From Candidatus Proelusimicrobium volucris (GTDB lineage Bacteria; Elusimicrobiota; Elusimicrobia; Elusimicrobiales; Elusimicrobiaceae): a stretch of 64,000 bases of DNA. The stretch covers positions 478,694 through 542,693 of the forward strand of contig CALUXD010000002.1 of NCBI GenBank assembly GCA_944324665.1. Direction: 5' to 3'. The notes beneath the pieces were generated by a model, which saw only the letters and a program-made list of their open reading frames with translations, ran no database searches and was not told the origin of the DNA. Every line of letters begins with the position of its first letter. The stretch's first letter is position 1. Below are positions 52,161 to 61,487 of the stretch, piece after piece. The translations under genes and the position numbers were made by a program.

Positions 52161-53162
52161 TTATAAAGAGGTATTGCCGTTCAAGTCTTTGGTAAGTTTT
52201 ATCCCTTTTGTTTCCACATTTTCTTGCATCAGCTTGGTAAATTCGGAAGAGAATAAAGCATACTTATTAGTCTTGGTATAGGTGAGTATTTGATCGTCGC
52301 TTACCGTTTTTATTCCCACAAGAATATTCTTGTCTGAAGACGCACGGTGAAACAAAGGCTCGCCAAAATAACTTCTCCTGGCTTTGCCGTTTACCGTTAT
52401 GAACCCGTCTTTTACCGAACTTATGGTTTGCTCTCCGCCTACCGGCGAGAAAAATACTCTCTTTAAAAACGATTCCTCGACATTGTCTTTCGGATCAATA
52501 TTGGAAAGTATTACCGTTCCGTAATTGTCCTTCACTCCAAAAGTAACTTTATCTGAGCTTACGGCCCACTCCCACAATCTGACACAAACATTATCTGCCG
52601 TAGTACCTTTTTCCTGTAAACACAAATTGCTTATTTTTATCAAAGCGGCACCGCTTTTGTAATCAATAAATACTTTGGATATTTCACGCGCATCAAATTC
52701 AAGCGATCTTCCGTTAAGCTCCAATTCCACGCTAAGCGGGGTAAATTCCACCAAAGCGCCGGGGGCGTCGTCCCCTACATATTCCATTCTGTCAACTCTC
52801 AAACATTTCTCATGAGTAAGCAAGTAATCTTTATTTATAAGAGTGCCATAACAATGCCCCTCATAGAAGCCCGCGCCTTCGCCCCAAAGACCGTCTTGTT
52901 TATAGTTTAGATTTATCCTATAAGGAGTGCCATCGGCCTCATAGTCTTCTATAAACAAATCCCTTTTATATGTAGTGGTAAGTTTAAAGACCATCGGAGA
53001 ATAGTTATACTTATAACTCCCCTGTTCCGCTGCAGCGTTTATACGGCTTTCTATTTCTTTGTTCAGCTCCTCATTCGCCATAAACGACGAGAAGTCGGCA
53101 CAATAAGCCGCGCTGCCGATCCCTAATAAAAACGTAAAGACTAGTAATTTCTTTATTGACAT
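52161..53162 (-). CDS. Secreted trypsin-fold protein lacking the catalytic triad
   Basis: A 333-residue protein with a signal peptide ending Y-C-A (residue 21). The mature region has the layout of an S1 (trypsin/chymotrypsin) domain: G-H-C-Y-G-T-L-I-N-K-D-Y-L-L-T-H-E-K-C where proteases have C-G-G-x-L-I...V-L-T-A-A-H-C, then S-G-A-A-L-I-K-I for D-I-A-L-I-K-L, and S-Y-F-G-E-P-L-F for G-D-S-G-G-P-L. In that alignment His, Asp and Ser are all altered, so it is probably a pseudoprotease. Assignment of the fold rests on these by-eye matches. Its promoter has the shared element. Confidence 0.6.
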   Translation of the reverse strand: MSIKKLLVFTFLLGIGSAAYCADFSSFMANEELNKEIESRINAAAEQGSYKYNYSPMVFKLTTTYKRDLFIEDYEADGTPYRINLNYKQDGLWGEGAGFYEGHCYGTLINKDYLLTHEKCLRVDRMEYVGDDAPGALVEFTPLSVELELNGRSLEFDAREISKVFIDYKSGAALIKISNLCLQEKGTTADNVCVRLWEWAVSSDKVTFGVKDNYGTVILSNIDPKDNVEESFLKRVFFSPVGGEQTISSVKDGFITVNGKARRSYFGEPLFHRASSDKNILVGIKTVSDDQILTYTKTNKYALFSSEFTKLMQENVETKGIKLTKDLNGNTSL

Positions 53163-53189
53163 TATATATCTCCTTGCTAATATATCTAA

Positions 53190-53258
53190 ATTATAGTTAT
53201 TCTCCCCCCCTCATTACAAGAGAAAAAGGTCCCTTCCCCAATTAGGACCTTAGACCCA
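53190..53258 (-). promoter_or_regulatory. Shared-element promoter of the trypsin-like gene, with a G7 tract in the spacer
   Basis: Minus strand: TGGGTCTAAGGTCCTA (53258-53243), -35 TTGTAA (53219-53214), 18-base spacer that contains seven consecutive Gs, -10 TATAAT (53195-53190), 27 bases before the ATG. Confidence 0.6.
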
Positions 53259-53284
53259 TCTCCGCTTCACCCAGGATAAAAGCA

Positions 53285-53312
53285 GAAAAAAAGCCGCCCC
53301 GAAGGGCGGCTC
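53285..53312 (-). terminator. Terminator of fba
   Basis: Minus strand: GCCGCCC, loop TTCG, GGGCGGC, then a T7 run. Confidence 0.88.
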
Positions 53313-53328
53313 TTTGTCAATTAAAGGA

Positions 53329-54303
53329 TTAATACCTGCCGGCGGAACCTAAAACCTTCTCGTTCTTCTCTTTATACATAGCGATAAGGTCGGTTCTGGC
53401 GGGGCCCAAGTATTTGCGAGGATCGAACTCGGCCGGTTTTTCGGCAAAGACTTTCCTGATCGCTGCGGTCATTACCAATCTGCCGTCGGAATCGACGTTA
53501 ATCTTGCATACCGCGCTCTTGGCCGCTTTTCTAAGCTGCTCTTCAGGTACGCCTACGGCGTTTTCAAGTTTGCCGCCGTATTTGTTTATCGTTTCAACGG
53601 CTTTCTGGTCTACGCTGGAAGCACCGTGCAGTACGATAGGGAAACCGGGTAAGCGTTTTTCTACTTCCGCCAAAATATCAAATCTCAAAGGCGGTACGCT
53701 TTCGCCGGGTTTCACTTTAAATTTGTAAGCGCCGTGGCTCGTGCCGATCGAGATCGCCAAAGAATCCACGCCCGTTCTCTTTACGAAGTCCTCTACCTGA
53801 GCGGGATCGGTATAAGTGTGTTTCTCCGCGGAAACTTCGTCCTCGATACCGGCCAATACGCCCAACTCGCCTTCCACCGTTACGTCAAACTGATGGGCAT
53901 AATCCACCACTTTTTTGGTTAAAGCGATGTTTTCTTCGTAAGGGAGATGGGAACCGTCTATCATTACGGACGAAAAACCGGAGTCGATACAATCTTTGCA
54001 CAGTTCAAAAGTATCGCCGTGGTCCAAATGGAGGGCGACAGGTACCGGCTGGCCCATCTTCTTCATCATTTCGATGGCGCCGCGGCCCATCCAGCGGAGC
54101 AAGGTGGCGTCGGCATAGTTTCTGGCGCCTTTGGATACCTGTAAAATTACCGGCGAGCGCGATTCCGTGCAGGCCGTGATTATCGCCTGAAGCTGCTCCA
54201 TATTGTTAAAGTTGTAAGCGGGTACGGCATAACCTTCTTTCATGGCTTTGGCGAACATGTCTTTCGTGTTCACAAAGCCCAGTTCTTTATAAGAAACCGT
54301 CAT
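53329..54303 (-). CDS. fba: Class II fructose-bisphosphate aldolase
   Basis: A 324-residue zinc aldolase. VALHLDHGDTFELCKDCID holds the catalytic Asp and zinc His, SVMIDGSHLPYEENI the next signature, and VEGELGVLAGIEDEV the zinc Glu region. ISIGTSHGAYKF and IVLHGASSV supply the further zinc His residues and phosphate site. The frame reaches 54318, but GGAGG is placed for the ATG at 54303. Monocistronic. Confidence 0.95.
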   Translation of the reverse strand: MTVSYKELGFVNTKDMFAKAMKEGYAVPAYNFNNMEQLQAIITACTESRSPVILQVSKGARNYADATLLRWMGRGAIEMMKKMGQPVPVALHLDHGDTFELCKDCIDSGFSSVMIDGSHLPYEENIALTKKVVDYAHQFDVTVEGELGVLAGIEDEVSAEKHTYTDPAQVEDFVKRTGVDSLAISIGTSHGAYKFKVKPGESVPPLRFDILAEVEKRLPGFPIVLHGASSVDQKAVETINKYGGKLENAVGVPEEQLRKAAKSAVCKINVDSDGRLVMTAAIRKVFAEKPAEFDPRKYLGPARTDLIAMYKEKNEKVLGSAGRY

Positions 54304-54413
54304 AAAAAATGCCTCCATAAGTTTTATTTCAATTTTATTGTACTAATTTTGTTAAAATAAAGTAAACACGGCCCTATATACCGTTAATTTACCCCCGATA
54401 ATACAGAGGTTTT

Positions 54414-54959
54414 ATGACTTTAGACGAAATAATACTTAACAGAAGAAGCATACGCAAATTTAAGGATTCCCCGGTATCCAGAGAACTTTTACAGCAATGC
54501 GCCCAAGCTGCCAGGCTCGCGCCGAGCGCCTGCAACAGCCAGCCGTGCAAATATGTCGTCATAGACGATAAGAAACTTAAGGAAGATTTCTGCAATACCG
54601 TATTTACCGGGGTATATGCCACCTGCCGAGATATGGCCCTTAAAGCACCCGCCATTGTGGCGGTATGCGCCAAAGCGGGCGGAAGCATAACAACCAGAAT
54701 GGGGCAAATGGTAAGCGGCACGAAATATTATCTGGTAGACCAAGGCATAGCGGCGGAGCATTTTGTTTTAAAGGCGCAGGATTTGGGCCTCGGTTCCTGC
54801 TGGGTGGGTTGGTTTAATCCAAAAAAGGCAAAAAATTTCCTTAAACTGCCCTTCGACGTCAAATGCGAAATACTCCTCCTAATCGGCCACCCAGACGAAG
54901 CACCCGCACCAAGGCCGAGAAAACCGCTGGAAGATATTTTATCCTATAACAAATATTGA
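54414..54959 (+). CDS. Nitroreductase family protein
   Basis: A 181-residue FMN enzyme. I-L-N-R-R-S-I-R-K-F-K is the N-terminal phosphate-binding motif, and LAPSACNSQPCKYVV the second FMN contact. The middle has an A-E-H-F-V-L-K-A-Q-D-L-G-L-G-S-C-W-V-G segment typical of the family, and the C-terminus I-G-H-P-D-E-A-P-A-P-R-P-R-K-P-L-E-D-I is the usual NfnB/YdjA-like tail. Six Cys are more than average and might ligate a metal, but no Cys-x2-Cys pattern is present. Substrate unknown. Confidence 0.88.
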   Translation: MTLDEIILNRRSIRKFKDSPVSRELLQQCAQAARLAPSACNSQPCKYVVIDDKKLKEDFCNTVFTGVYATCRDMALKAPAIVAVCAKAGGSITTRMGQMVSGTKYYLVDQGIAAEHFVLKAQDLGLGSCWVGWFNPKKAKNFLKLPFDVKCEILLLIGHPDEAPAPRPRKPLEDILSYNKY

Positions 54960-54979
54960 TTTCTTCAAGCCGACAAAAA

Positions 54980-55016
54980 CGAGCGGCCGCCCCGTTCTGA
55001 GGGTGGCCGTTAAATT
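54980..55016. terminator. Terminator between convergent genes
   Basis: CGGCC-G-CCC and GGG-T-GGCCG pair around a short loop. T-rich sequence follows on the minus strand (CTCGTTTTT) and weaker on the plus strand. Confidence 0.6.
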
Positions 55017-55032
55017 TGCGTCTACTCTAATT

Positions 55033-56250
55033 TTATTTGCTTTCAAGTTTATCCAGCATTTTATTGAAACATTTATAAACGAACTCCGGCTTGTAGTCGA
55101 TTATTTTTTTATTGTGGCGCAAATAATCACCCTCGCAAGCCATTATCATTTTGTTCTTCGGAAGTTTCTTATATATATAATCGGTTACCACCGTTATATT
55201 CGGATACCATAAATTATGAACTTTTTTGTCCACCCAATGCTGCAAACCCAAATTGGGGATATCCAAACCAGCCGAAGCCGCCCAAAACACAGAGTTAAGC
55301 GCTATTATATACATCTTATATTTCTTGGAGAGCAGGGAAAGCAAATGGCAGGACTCGTTGAAGGAAAACTTTTTAATGTCAATTATCTTAAAATATTCGT
55401 CCACAACGGCAGACTTGGTCACCGACAATACTAAATACTCGTCCCTGAGCAGGCGGCGGATGAGATCGTCTTGATACGGATAGCTATAAGCCGAGCCGCG
55501 CGAATCGAGCTGGAGAAAAACTATCCCCTTTCTCTTTTTGGCCAGTTTAGAAATTTCCTCAAAAGATTTTTTGACTTCTTCTGAAGGCTCCGCGGGAAAG
55601 TAAAATACAGGGCGGGGCGTTTCTTTTTTAGAAGACATAGCAAGCTGGAAAGTCTTAAACAGACTGTTTACCCTATGCGCCACTTTTACGTCATATTCGT
55701 AATAAACGGGCAAGATCAGGAAATCTTCCGGAATATCTTTAAAAGCGTCTTCATAATTGTAATTTTTCCAAATAAAGGGATTGCGGTATCCATCGAAATA
55801 GAAAACCTTTTCAAATGCGGGATTGGTTTGCAGCATTGTTCCCACTATCGGGGAATTGTTCCTATCGATATTTTTGGATACGTAACCGTAAAATTTAAGC
55901 TGGGGATATTTTTCTTTCAAAGCCGCAAGCATAGGCGTTGTATATAAATAGTCGCCTATACCCATAAAAAATATCAAAGCGAGCCCTTTTACGTTTTTAT
56001 TCGCGGACAAAGCATTATCTATATTGTAAAAGACATGTTCGTGCAGATACAAAGGGCGGGGCAGTTTGTGCCAATCTTTATCGATAGGCAGATATTCTTT
56101 CTTGCAATTGGGGCAAGGCTTATCAAAGGAATACCACACACAATAAGGGCTATGCATAAAACTGCCTAAAGTTTTATGCCAGCAATATCTCAACATCTCC
56201 TGAGCGACACAAAGGGGACGATACTTCCATAGTTTACGGTTGATTGTCAT
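55033..56250 (-). CDS. Glycosyltransferase family 9-like protein
   Basis: A 405-residue protein. MGIGDYLYTTPMLAALKEKYPQ followed by L-K-F-Y-G-Y-V (near residue 97) matches the N-terminal GT-B domain of heptosyltransferase-type GT9 enzymes. IIALNSVFWAASAGLDIPNL near the end resembles the donor-site D/N-S-x-x-x-H-x-A-A-x-x-x-x-P segment, with the His replaced by Trp. The N-terminal 80 residues with C-P-N-C-K are an unusual extension. It would act at the inner face of the cytoplasmic membrane on surface glycan. Donor unknown. Confidence 0.68.
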   Translation of the reverse strand: MTINRKLWKYRPLCVAQEMLRYCWHKTLGSFMHSPYCVWYSFDKPCPNCKKEYLPIDKDWHKLPRPLYLHEHVFYNIDNALSANKNVKGLALIFFMGIGDYLYTTPMLAALKEKYPQLKFYGYVSKNIDRNNSPIVGTMLQTNPAFEKVFYFDGYRNPFIWKNYNYEDAFKDIPEDFLILPVYYEYDVKVAHRVNSLFKTFQLAMSSKKETPRPVFYFPAEPSEEVKKSFEEISKLAKKRKGIVFLQLDSRGSAYSYPYQDDLIRRLLRDEYLVLSVTKSAVVDEYFKIIDIKKFSFNESCHLLSLLSKKYKMYIIALNSVFWAASAGLDIPNLGLQHWVDKKVHNLWYPNITVVTDYIYKKLPKNKMIMACEGDYLRHNKKIIDYKPEFVYKCFNKMLDKLESK

Positions 56251-56513
56251 GGATATATTTTAATAAAAAAAACCGAAAGTGCAAATAAAAAACGAGTAAA
56301 AACCGCCAAAAGGACAAAAAAGCCAGGTTTATTAGCCGCAGAAAAAGACGATTAAAGGCTAATACTCTTATTTTCCACAAGAAATTATACGACACGGCAT
56401 TGTAAGGCAATAATCTCAAGATTGACAATACCCCCCAAAAGGTTACAGCGGCCGCAAAACGGCTGCATATAAACTGGACATAAAAGGGGTAAAATGTATA
56501 AACATTATAATTG

Positions 56514-56542
56514 TTGCCCTGAAAGCAATAAAGTTATACAAT
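56514..56542 (+). promoter_or_regulatory. Promoter of the PFOR gene
   Basis: -35 TTGCCC (56514-56519), 17 bases, -10 TACAAT (56537-56542), about 62 bases before the ATG. In the preceding 56251-56513 I see no gene; it holds only AT-rich sequence and an imperfect inverted repeat GCGGCCGC-AAAA-CGGCTGC near 56448. Confidence 0.5.
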
Positions 56543-56604
56543 GTACAAGTCAGCGCGGATATGCCGAGGCATACGTGCGCTTTACTTAACTGAGGAGAAT
56601 GTAA

Positions 56605-59600
56605 ATGTCCAAGAAATTAACGGCGATGGACGGCAATACCGCGGTATCGCATGTCGCCCACGCAACCAACGAAGTAATAGCAATTTATCCTATTACGCCT
56701 TCTTCCACTATGGGCGAGATTTGCGACGCAAAATCCGCCAAAGGCGAAACAAATATCTGGGGTAATGTACCCGTAGTAAGCGAAATGCAGTCCGAAGGCG
56801 GCGCCTCTGGCGCGGTGCACGGCGCTTTGGCGGCCGGCGCTCTTACGACGACCTTCACCGCTTCGCAGGGGCTCTTGCTGATGATCCCCAATATGTTCAA
56901 AATAGCGGGCGAACTCACCCCGACGGTATTTCACGTGTCGGCCAGAGCTTTGGCTACCCACGCTTTATCCATTTTCGGCGACCACAGCGACGTTATGGCC
57001 GTACGCCAGACCGGCTGGGCTATGCTCGCCAGCGCCAACGCGCAGGAAGCGATGGACTTCGCTTTAATATCCCAAGCGGCTACTTTGGAAGCCAGAGTGC
57101 CGTTCCTGCATTTCTTTGACGGTTTTAGAACTTCTCACGAACTTAATATGGTGGACGTAATCTCCAAAGAAACGATGAAGGAAATGATTGACGATAAACT
57201 CGTAGCCAAACACCGCGAGAACGCCATGAACCCCGAATCACCCACCATTCGCGGCACCGCCCAAAACCCCGATGTTTATTTCCAGGGAAGGGAAGCCGTA
57301 AACAAATTCTATTTGAACACACCCGCCATAGTAAAGAAATATATGGACAAATTCGCCCAGCTTACCGGCAGAAAATACGACCTTTTTGAATATGTCGGCG
57401 CGGAAGATGCGGAGAAAGTCGTCGTTATTATGGCCTCCGGCGCGGACGTCGCCCAGACCGCGGTAGAACGCATGAAAGGCGAAAAAGTGGGCGTACTTAA
57501 AGTGAAACTCTTTAGGCCCTTCAGCGCGGCGGATTTCATCAACGCGTTCCCCAAGACCGTAAAGAAAATCGCTGTTTTTGACAGAACCAAAGAACCCGGT
57601 TCACTCGGCGAGCCTTTGTTCCAGGACGTTTGCTCCGCTTTCTTAACCAACGAAGCGAAAGCCAAATTTGAAACTACCCCCCTCATCATCGGCGGAAGAT
57701 ATGGTATCGGCTCCAAAGAGTTTACCCCCGCCATGGTAAAGGCCGCGTTTGACAACCTAGACGCCAAAGAACCGGTAACCGGTTTCATCGTAGGCATAGA
57801 AGACGACTTGGGCGGCAAATCCCTCAAGACCCCGGTTTTGAAGAGAGATTCCTCCGAAACCGCAACTTTCAATGCCTTGTTCTACGGCTTGGGTTCCGAC
57901 GGTACCGTAGGCGCCAACAAAAACACGATGAAGATCATCAGCGAAAAAACGGATAACTTCGCGCAGGGTTACTTCGTCTATGACTCCAAGAAATCGGGCT
58001 CTATGACGACTTCCCATATCCGCTTCGGCAAGAAATATATCCGCGCGCCTTACCTTATCGAGCACGCCGATTTTATCGCCTGCCATATGTTCTCATTCTT
58101 GGAAAGATACGACATTCTGGGCAAAGCCAAAGAAGGCTCCACCTTCCTCTTGAACGCCCCCTATTCCAAAGAAGAAGTTTGGGATAAACTCCCCAAAGAA
58201 GTGCAGAAGCAGATAATCGATAAGAAACTCAAATTCTACGCTATCGACGCGTCCCACATCGCTTTGAAGACGGGTATGGGTTCCAGAACCAACACGATAA
58301 TGCAGACGGCGTTCTTCGGCATAGCGGGCGTAATAGAAAAAGACGCCGCCATCGACGCCATCAAACAGGCCATCAAGAAAACCTATTCCAAGAAAGGCGA
58401 GGAAGTAGTCAACAAGAACTACGCCGCAGTCGACGCCGCGCTTGACGGTTTGCACGAAATAAAATATCCCGACCACGTCACTTCTACGATCAGTATGAAG
58501 CCGCCCGTACCGGCCGACGCGCCCGAATTCGTAAAAGACGTATTGGGCAAGATAATTTCCAACAACGGCGACGAATTGCCGACCTCCAAGATGCCCGTAG
58601 GCGGAATATTCCCCACCGGCACCACCCAGTACGAGAAACGCAATATCGCCATTATGTGCCCCGCGTGGGACCCCGATACCTGCATACAGTGCGGTATCTG
58701 CTCCTTGGTCTGCCCGCACGCCGCTATCCGCATAAAGGCCTATAAAGCCGAGGATATGAAAGACGCGCCCGCGACCTTTAAGTCCGCCGACGGCAAAGCC
58801 GATTTGGCCGGCCTTAAATTCACCGTACAGGTAGCCGTTGAAGACTGCACCGGCTGCGGAGCCTGCGTGGTAAACTGCCCCGCTAAGAATAAGACCGACG
58901 CCAATAAGAAAGCCATCAATATGGTTGAGCAGCTGCCTTTGAGAGCGACGGAAAGCGAAAACTTTAAATACTTCCTCGCTTTGAAACAGGCCGACGTCAA
59001 GACGAAGAAAGAGAGCGTGAAAGGCTCCCAAATGCAGAAGCCTTTGTTCGAGTTCTCCGGCGCGTGCGCGGGCTGCGGCGAAACGCCTTACGTTAAATTG
59101 CTGACACAGCTCCACGGCGACCATTTGGCCATAGCCAACGCTACGGGCTGCTCCTCAATTTACGGCGGCAACCTGCCGACTACCCCGTATTGCAAACGCG
59201 ACGACGGAAAAGGACCCGCTTGGGCCAACTCACTCTTCGAGGATAACGCCGAATTCGGTATGGGTATCCGCTTGGCTTATGACCAACTCTTCAGCGACGC
59301 GGCCGCCCAGCTTACCGCTTTGAAACCGACCTTGGGCAACGACGCTTTGGTTGACGAAATATTAACCGCCAAGCAAAACACCACGGCCGAAATCGACGCC
59401 CAGAGAGAAAGAGTCGCCAAACTCAAAACCCTCACCAAAGACGAGAGAATGCTCGCCTTGGCCGATTATCTGGTAAAGAAATCGGTGTGGATATTGGGCG
59501 GCGACGGCTGGGCTTACGATATCGGTTACGGCGGCCTCGACCACGTATTGGCCAGCGGCAAGAACGTAAAGATATTGGTAATGGATACCGAAGTATATTC

Positions 59601-60147
59601 CAATACCGGCGGCCAGATGTCAAAAGCGACGCCTATGGGCGCGGTAGCCTTATTCGCCGCGGCGGGCAAATCTATGCCGAAGAAAGACCTCGGTATGATA
59701 GCTATGACCTACGGCAATATCTATGTGGCGCAAATCAACTTGGGCGCGAATATGAATCAGGCGGTGCAAGCCCTCGCCGAAGCCGAGGCTTATGACGGCC
59801 CCGCTTTGGTAATCGCTTACGCACACTGCATAGCGCACGGTATCGATATGAGCAAAGGCCTCCTGGAAGCCAAAAAAGCCGTACAGAGCGGAAGATGGAT
59901 ACTCTACCGCTATAACCCGGCTTTGAAGGAACAGGGCCTCAATCCGCTCAAAATTGACAGCGGCGAACCGACTATCGCGCTTAAAGACTTTATGTCGGGC
60001 GAAAATAGGTTCAAAACGCTGATGAAGAACAATCCCGAAAGGGCTGAGCGCTTGCTCAAGATAGCCGAGGAAGAATACGCCTACAGACGCAAACTCTATA
60101 AAGAGCTTGCCGCCCTGCCCGGCGCTTCCGACGAGGCAAAAAAATAA
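56605..60147 (+). CDS. nifJ: Pyruvate:ferredoxin (flavodoxin) oxidoreductase
   Basis: A 1180-residue homodimer-type PFOR that oxidises pyruvate to acetyl-CoA and CO2 with reduction of ferredoxin. Domain order is complete: N-terminal pyruvate domain with YPITPSSTMGE, transketolase-like domain II, domain with the CoA site, then a two-cluster ferredoxin domain (C-I-Q-C-G-I-C-S-L-V-C-P near 690 and C-T-G-C-G-A-C-V-V-N-C-P near 750). C-A-G-C-G-E near 820 with a later A-H-C-I-A-H-G binds the proximal cluster, and GGDGWAYDIGYGGLDHVLAS is the ThDP motif. GAGGAG precedes the ATG. Long minus-strand frames inside it are shadows. Central to fermentative energy metabolism here. Confidence 0.96.
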   Translation: MSKKLTAMDGNTAVSHVAHATNEVIAIYPITPSSTMGEICDAKSAKGETNIWGNVPVVSEMQSEGGASGAVHGALAAGALTTTFTASQGLLLMIPNMFKIAGELTPTVFHVSARALATHALSIFGDHSDVMAVRQTGWAMLASANAQEAMDFALISQAATLEARVPFLHFFDGFRTSHELNMVDVISKETMKEMIDDKLVAKHRENAMNPESPTIRGTAQNPDVYFQGREAVNKFYLNTPAIVKKYMDKFAQLTGRKYDLFEYVGAEDAEKVVVIMASGADVAQTAVERMKGEKVGVLKVKLFRPFSAADFINAFPKTVKKIAVFDRTKEPGSLGEPLFQDVCSAFLTNEAKAKFETTPLIIGGRYGIGSKEFTPAMVKAAFDNLDAKEPVTGFIVGIEDDLGGKSLKTPVLKRDSSETATFNALFYGLGSDGTVGANKNTMKIISEKTDNFAQGYFVYDSKKSGSMTTSHIRFGKKYIRAPYLIEHADFIACHMFSFLERYDILGKAKEGSTFLLNAPYSKEEVWDKLPKEVQKQIIDKKLKFYAIDASHIALKTGMGSRTNTIMQTAFFGIAGVIEKDAAIDAIKQAIKKTYSKKGEEVVNKNYAAVDAALDGLHEIKYPDHVTSTISMKPPVPADAPEFVKDVLGKIISNNGDELPTSKMPVGGIFPTGTTQYEKRNIAIMCPAWDPDTCIQCGICSLVCPHAAIRIKAYKAEDMKDAPATFKSADGKADLAGLKFTVQVAVEDCTGCGACVVNCPAKNKTDANKKAINMVEQLPLRATESENFKYFLALKQADVKTKKESVKGSQMQKPLFEFSGACAGCGETPYVKLLTQLHGDHLAIANATGCSSIYGGNLPTTPYCKRDDGKGPAWANSLFEDNAEFGMGIRLAYDQLFSDAAAQLTALKPTLGNDALVDEILTAKQNTTAEIDAQRERVAKLKTLTKDERMLALADYLVKKSVWILGGDGWAYDIGYGGLDHVLASGKNVKILVMDTEVYSNTGGQMSKATPMGAVALFAAAGKSMPKKDLGMIAMTYGNIYVAQINLGANMNQAVQALAEAEAYDGPALVIAYAHCIAHGIDMSKGLLEAKKAVQSGRWILYRYNPALKEQGLNPLKIDSGEPTIALKDFMSGENRFKTLMKNNPERAERLLKIAEEEYAYRRKLYKELAALPGASDEAKK

Positions 60148-60163
60148 ACGCTTATTTAAGCAA

Positions 60164-60197
60164 AAAACCCGCGCTTCAAAGCGCGGGTTTTTTATTT
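60164..60197 (+). terminator. Terminator of the PFOR gene
   Basis: AAACCCGCGCTT, loop CAAA, GCGCGGGTTTTTT. Confidence 0.9.
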
Positions 60198-60459
60198 TAT
60201 CTCATCGTAATAAATAAAGAGCCTCCCCCTAAAAAATTCTTTGTTTATCTTTTAGACTGCCAAAATCAAAATATATCCGCTGGCAATAATAGTTATCTCA
60301 TAGAATTATGATATATTATCGCAAAGCATTATAACAGCAAATACTCGATTTCCCAATTACGCCATTTACTGTGTTAAAAAGCTATTGGATAATCCCAGAT
60401 AATAACTCTTTTAAGATACATAGAAAGAAAATCTATTTAAAAACTGCTTTTATATAAAA
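60198..60459. other. Gene-free AT-rich spacer
   Basis: No supported gene, RNA or repeat. It separates the PFOR terminator from the terminator of the cysteine-rich array. Confidence 0.6.
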
Positions 60460-60490
60460 TAAAACCCCGGCTGAATAATCAACCGGGGCT
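60460..60490 (-). terminator. Terminator of the first cysteine-rich gene
   Basis: Minus strand: CCCCGGTT pairs with AGCCGGGG (one wobble/mismatch), followed by TTTTATTTTAT. Confidence 0.8.
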
Positions 60491-60513
60491 AATTAAAAGA
60501 TGGCTTTAATGTT

Positions 60514-61286
60514 TTATCTGCAATAGTATTGATTACAGATTTCTTCTCCTCTGTTCGTCCAAGAATGGTGAGTCGTACAGAATGCGCCCGCCCAATGATC
60601 AGGGCAAGTGGCCCCATCGGACGGAGTCCCTACGGGACAAAATCCCGTACAGTTATAGCTCGTTCCCAAATATTCCCACCTATGGCCCAATTCATCCCTG
60701 ATATCCGTTGCACAAATACACCTAGCAATCATACCGTTTGGGCCTTCTCTTCCGCAGTTTGCAATTTCGCAACAAATACTGCCGTCTGACGCTTTAACAC
60801 TCCTATAACCGCTATTACAGGTCTCTAATTTGTCCACTTACCGTTACTGCATGTACAATTATATTTACATGTTCCGTTTGATAAAGAACACGTCGGTTTC
60901 TGCGATTCCAAGCAATTATCTTCAACAGAGGCCAATTGACATACTTTCCTTACAATGCCACCGGAACTGCTTGCTTTACAAACTTTCCCGCCGCAACAGT
61001 CGGCATTGCTGGTACACGGATTTTTCTCTACGCATAGCTCGGGACAATCCTCATTCCAGCCGCTCCAATTTTGAAGCACAAACAATCCGCTAGAGGTTTG
61101 CCCACCCTGGCAACATGTCCGCATAGACGTGCTGCAACCGTTAGGCTTATACTCCACCGCCCCTACAGGTTTGCAATTGTTTATAACAAGATTTTGCGCA
61201 TAAACAGCCAACGGAAAAGTATTTGCCACAATAACAGCAAAGGCTATCATCAAAACACAACTTATTTTGCGTTTTAAATAATTCAT
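60514..61286 (-). pseudogene. Cysteine-rich secreted protein, split by a frameshift
   Basis: Two overlapping frames, 61286-60825 (153 codons with signal peptide ending V-Y-A) and 60837-60514 (107 codons beginning at a GTG), together match the uninterrupted downstream part of the neighbour at 61488. The first ends C-S-N-G-K-W-T-N-stop; the neighbour continues C-S-N-G-K-W-V-N-C-T-K. The second resumes with C-N-S-G-Y, as the neighbour has C-K-S-G-F, then C-C-E-x-x-N-C-G-x-x-G-P-N in both. A shift to the -1 frame within ACAAATTAG restores the whole protein. Features: R-T-C-C, W-S-G-W-N-E-D-C-P-E-L-C (thrombospondin-1-like) and C-T-S-N-A-D-C-C-G-G-K-V-C. It may be decayed or need recoding. Confidence 0.7.
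61021..61100. repeat. Segment duplicated at 62041-62120
   Basis: These 80 bases match 62041-62120 with four differences, much closer than the surrounding gene parts. They encode the conserved W-S-G-W-N-E-D-C-P-E-L-C module of both cysteine-rich genes. Recent duplication or gene conversion is the likely cause. Confidence 0.85.
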
Positions 61287-61434
61287 ATTTTCTCCCTAAC
61301 TAACCTTTTTAGCAGATATTATATATTTTACCTGCGTATTAATATATTAGCTTATTAATATAATTTTTCCTATACTTTTCAATGAAAAAATCTTATTTTA
61401 TTACACTTTACGCTTATTTGTCTTGCCAAAATGG

Positions 61435-61468
61435 AAAACCCCTCAATAATTTTATATTGAGGGGTTTT
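61435..61468 (-). terminator. Terminator of the second cysteine-rich gene
   Basis: AAAACCCCTCAATA and TATTGAGGGGTTTT form a perfect 14-bp stem; T runs on both sides. Confidence 0.88.
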
Positions 61469-61487
61469 AAAAATACTTATGATTTGC

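Noticed and set aside
58093-59124. 343-codon minus-strand frame inside the PFOR gene
   Set aside because: Shadow of strong codon bias in PFOR. Its Gly/Val/Phe-rich product resembles no protein family.
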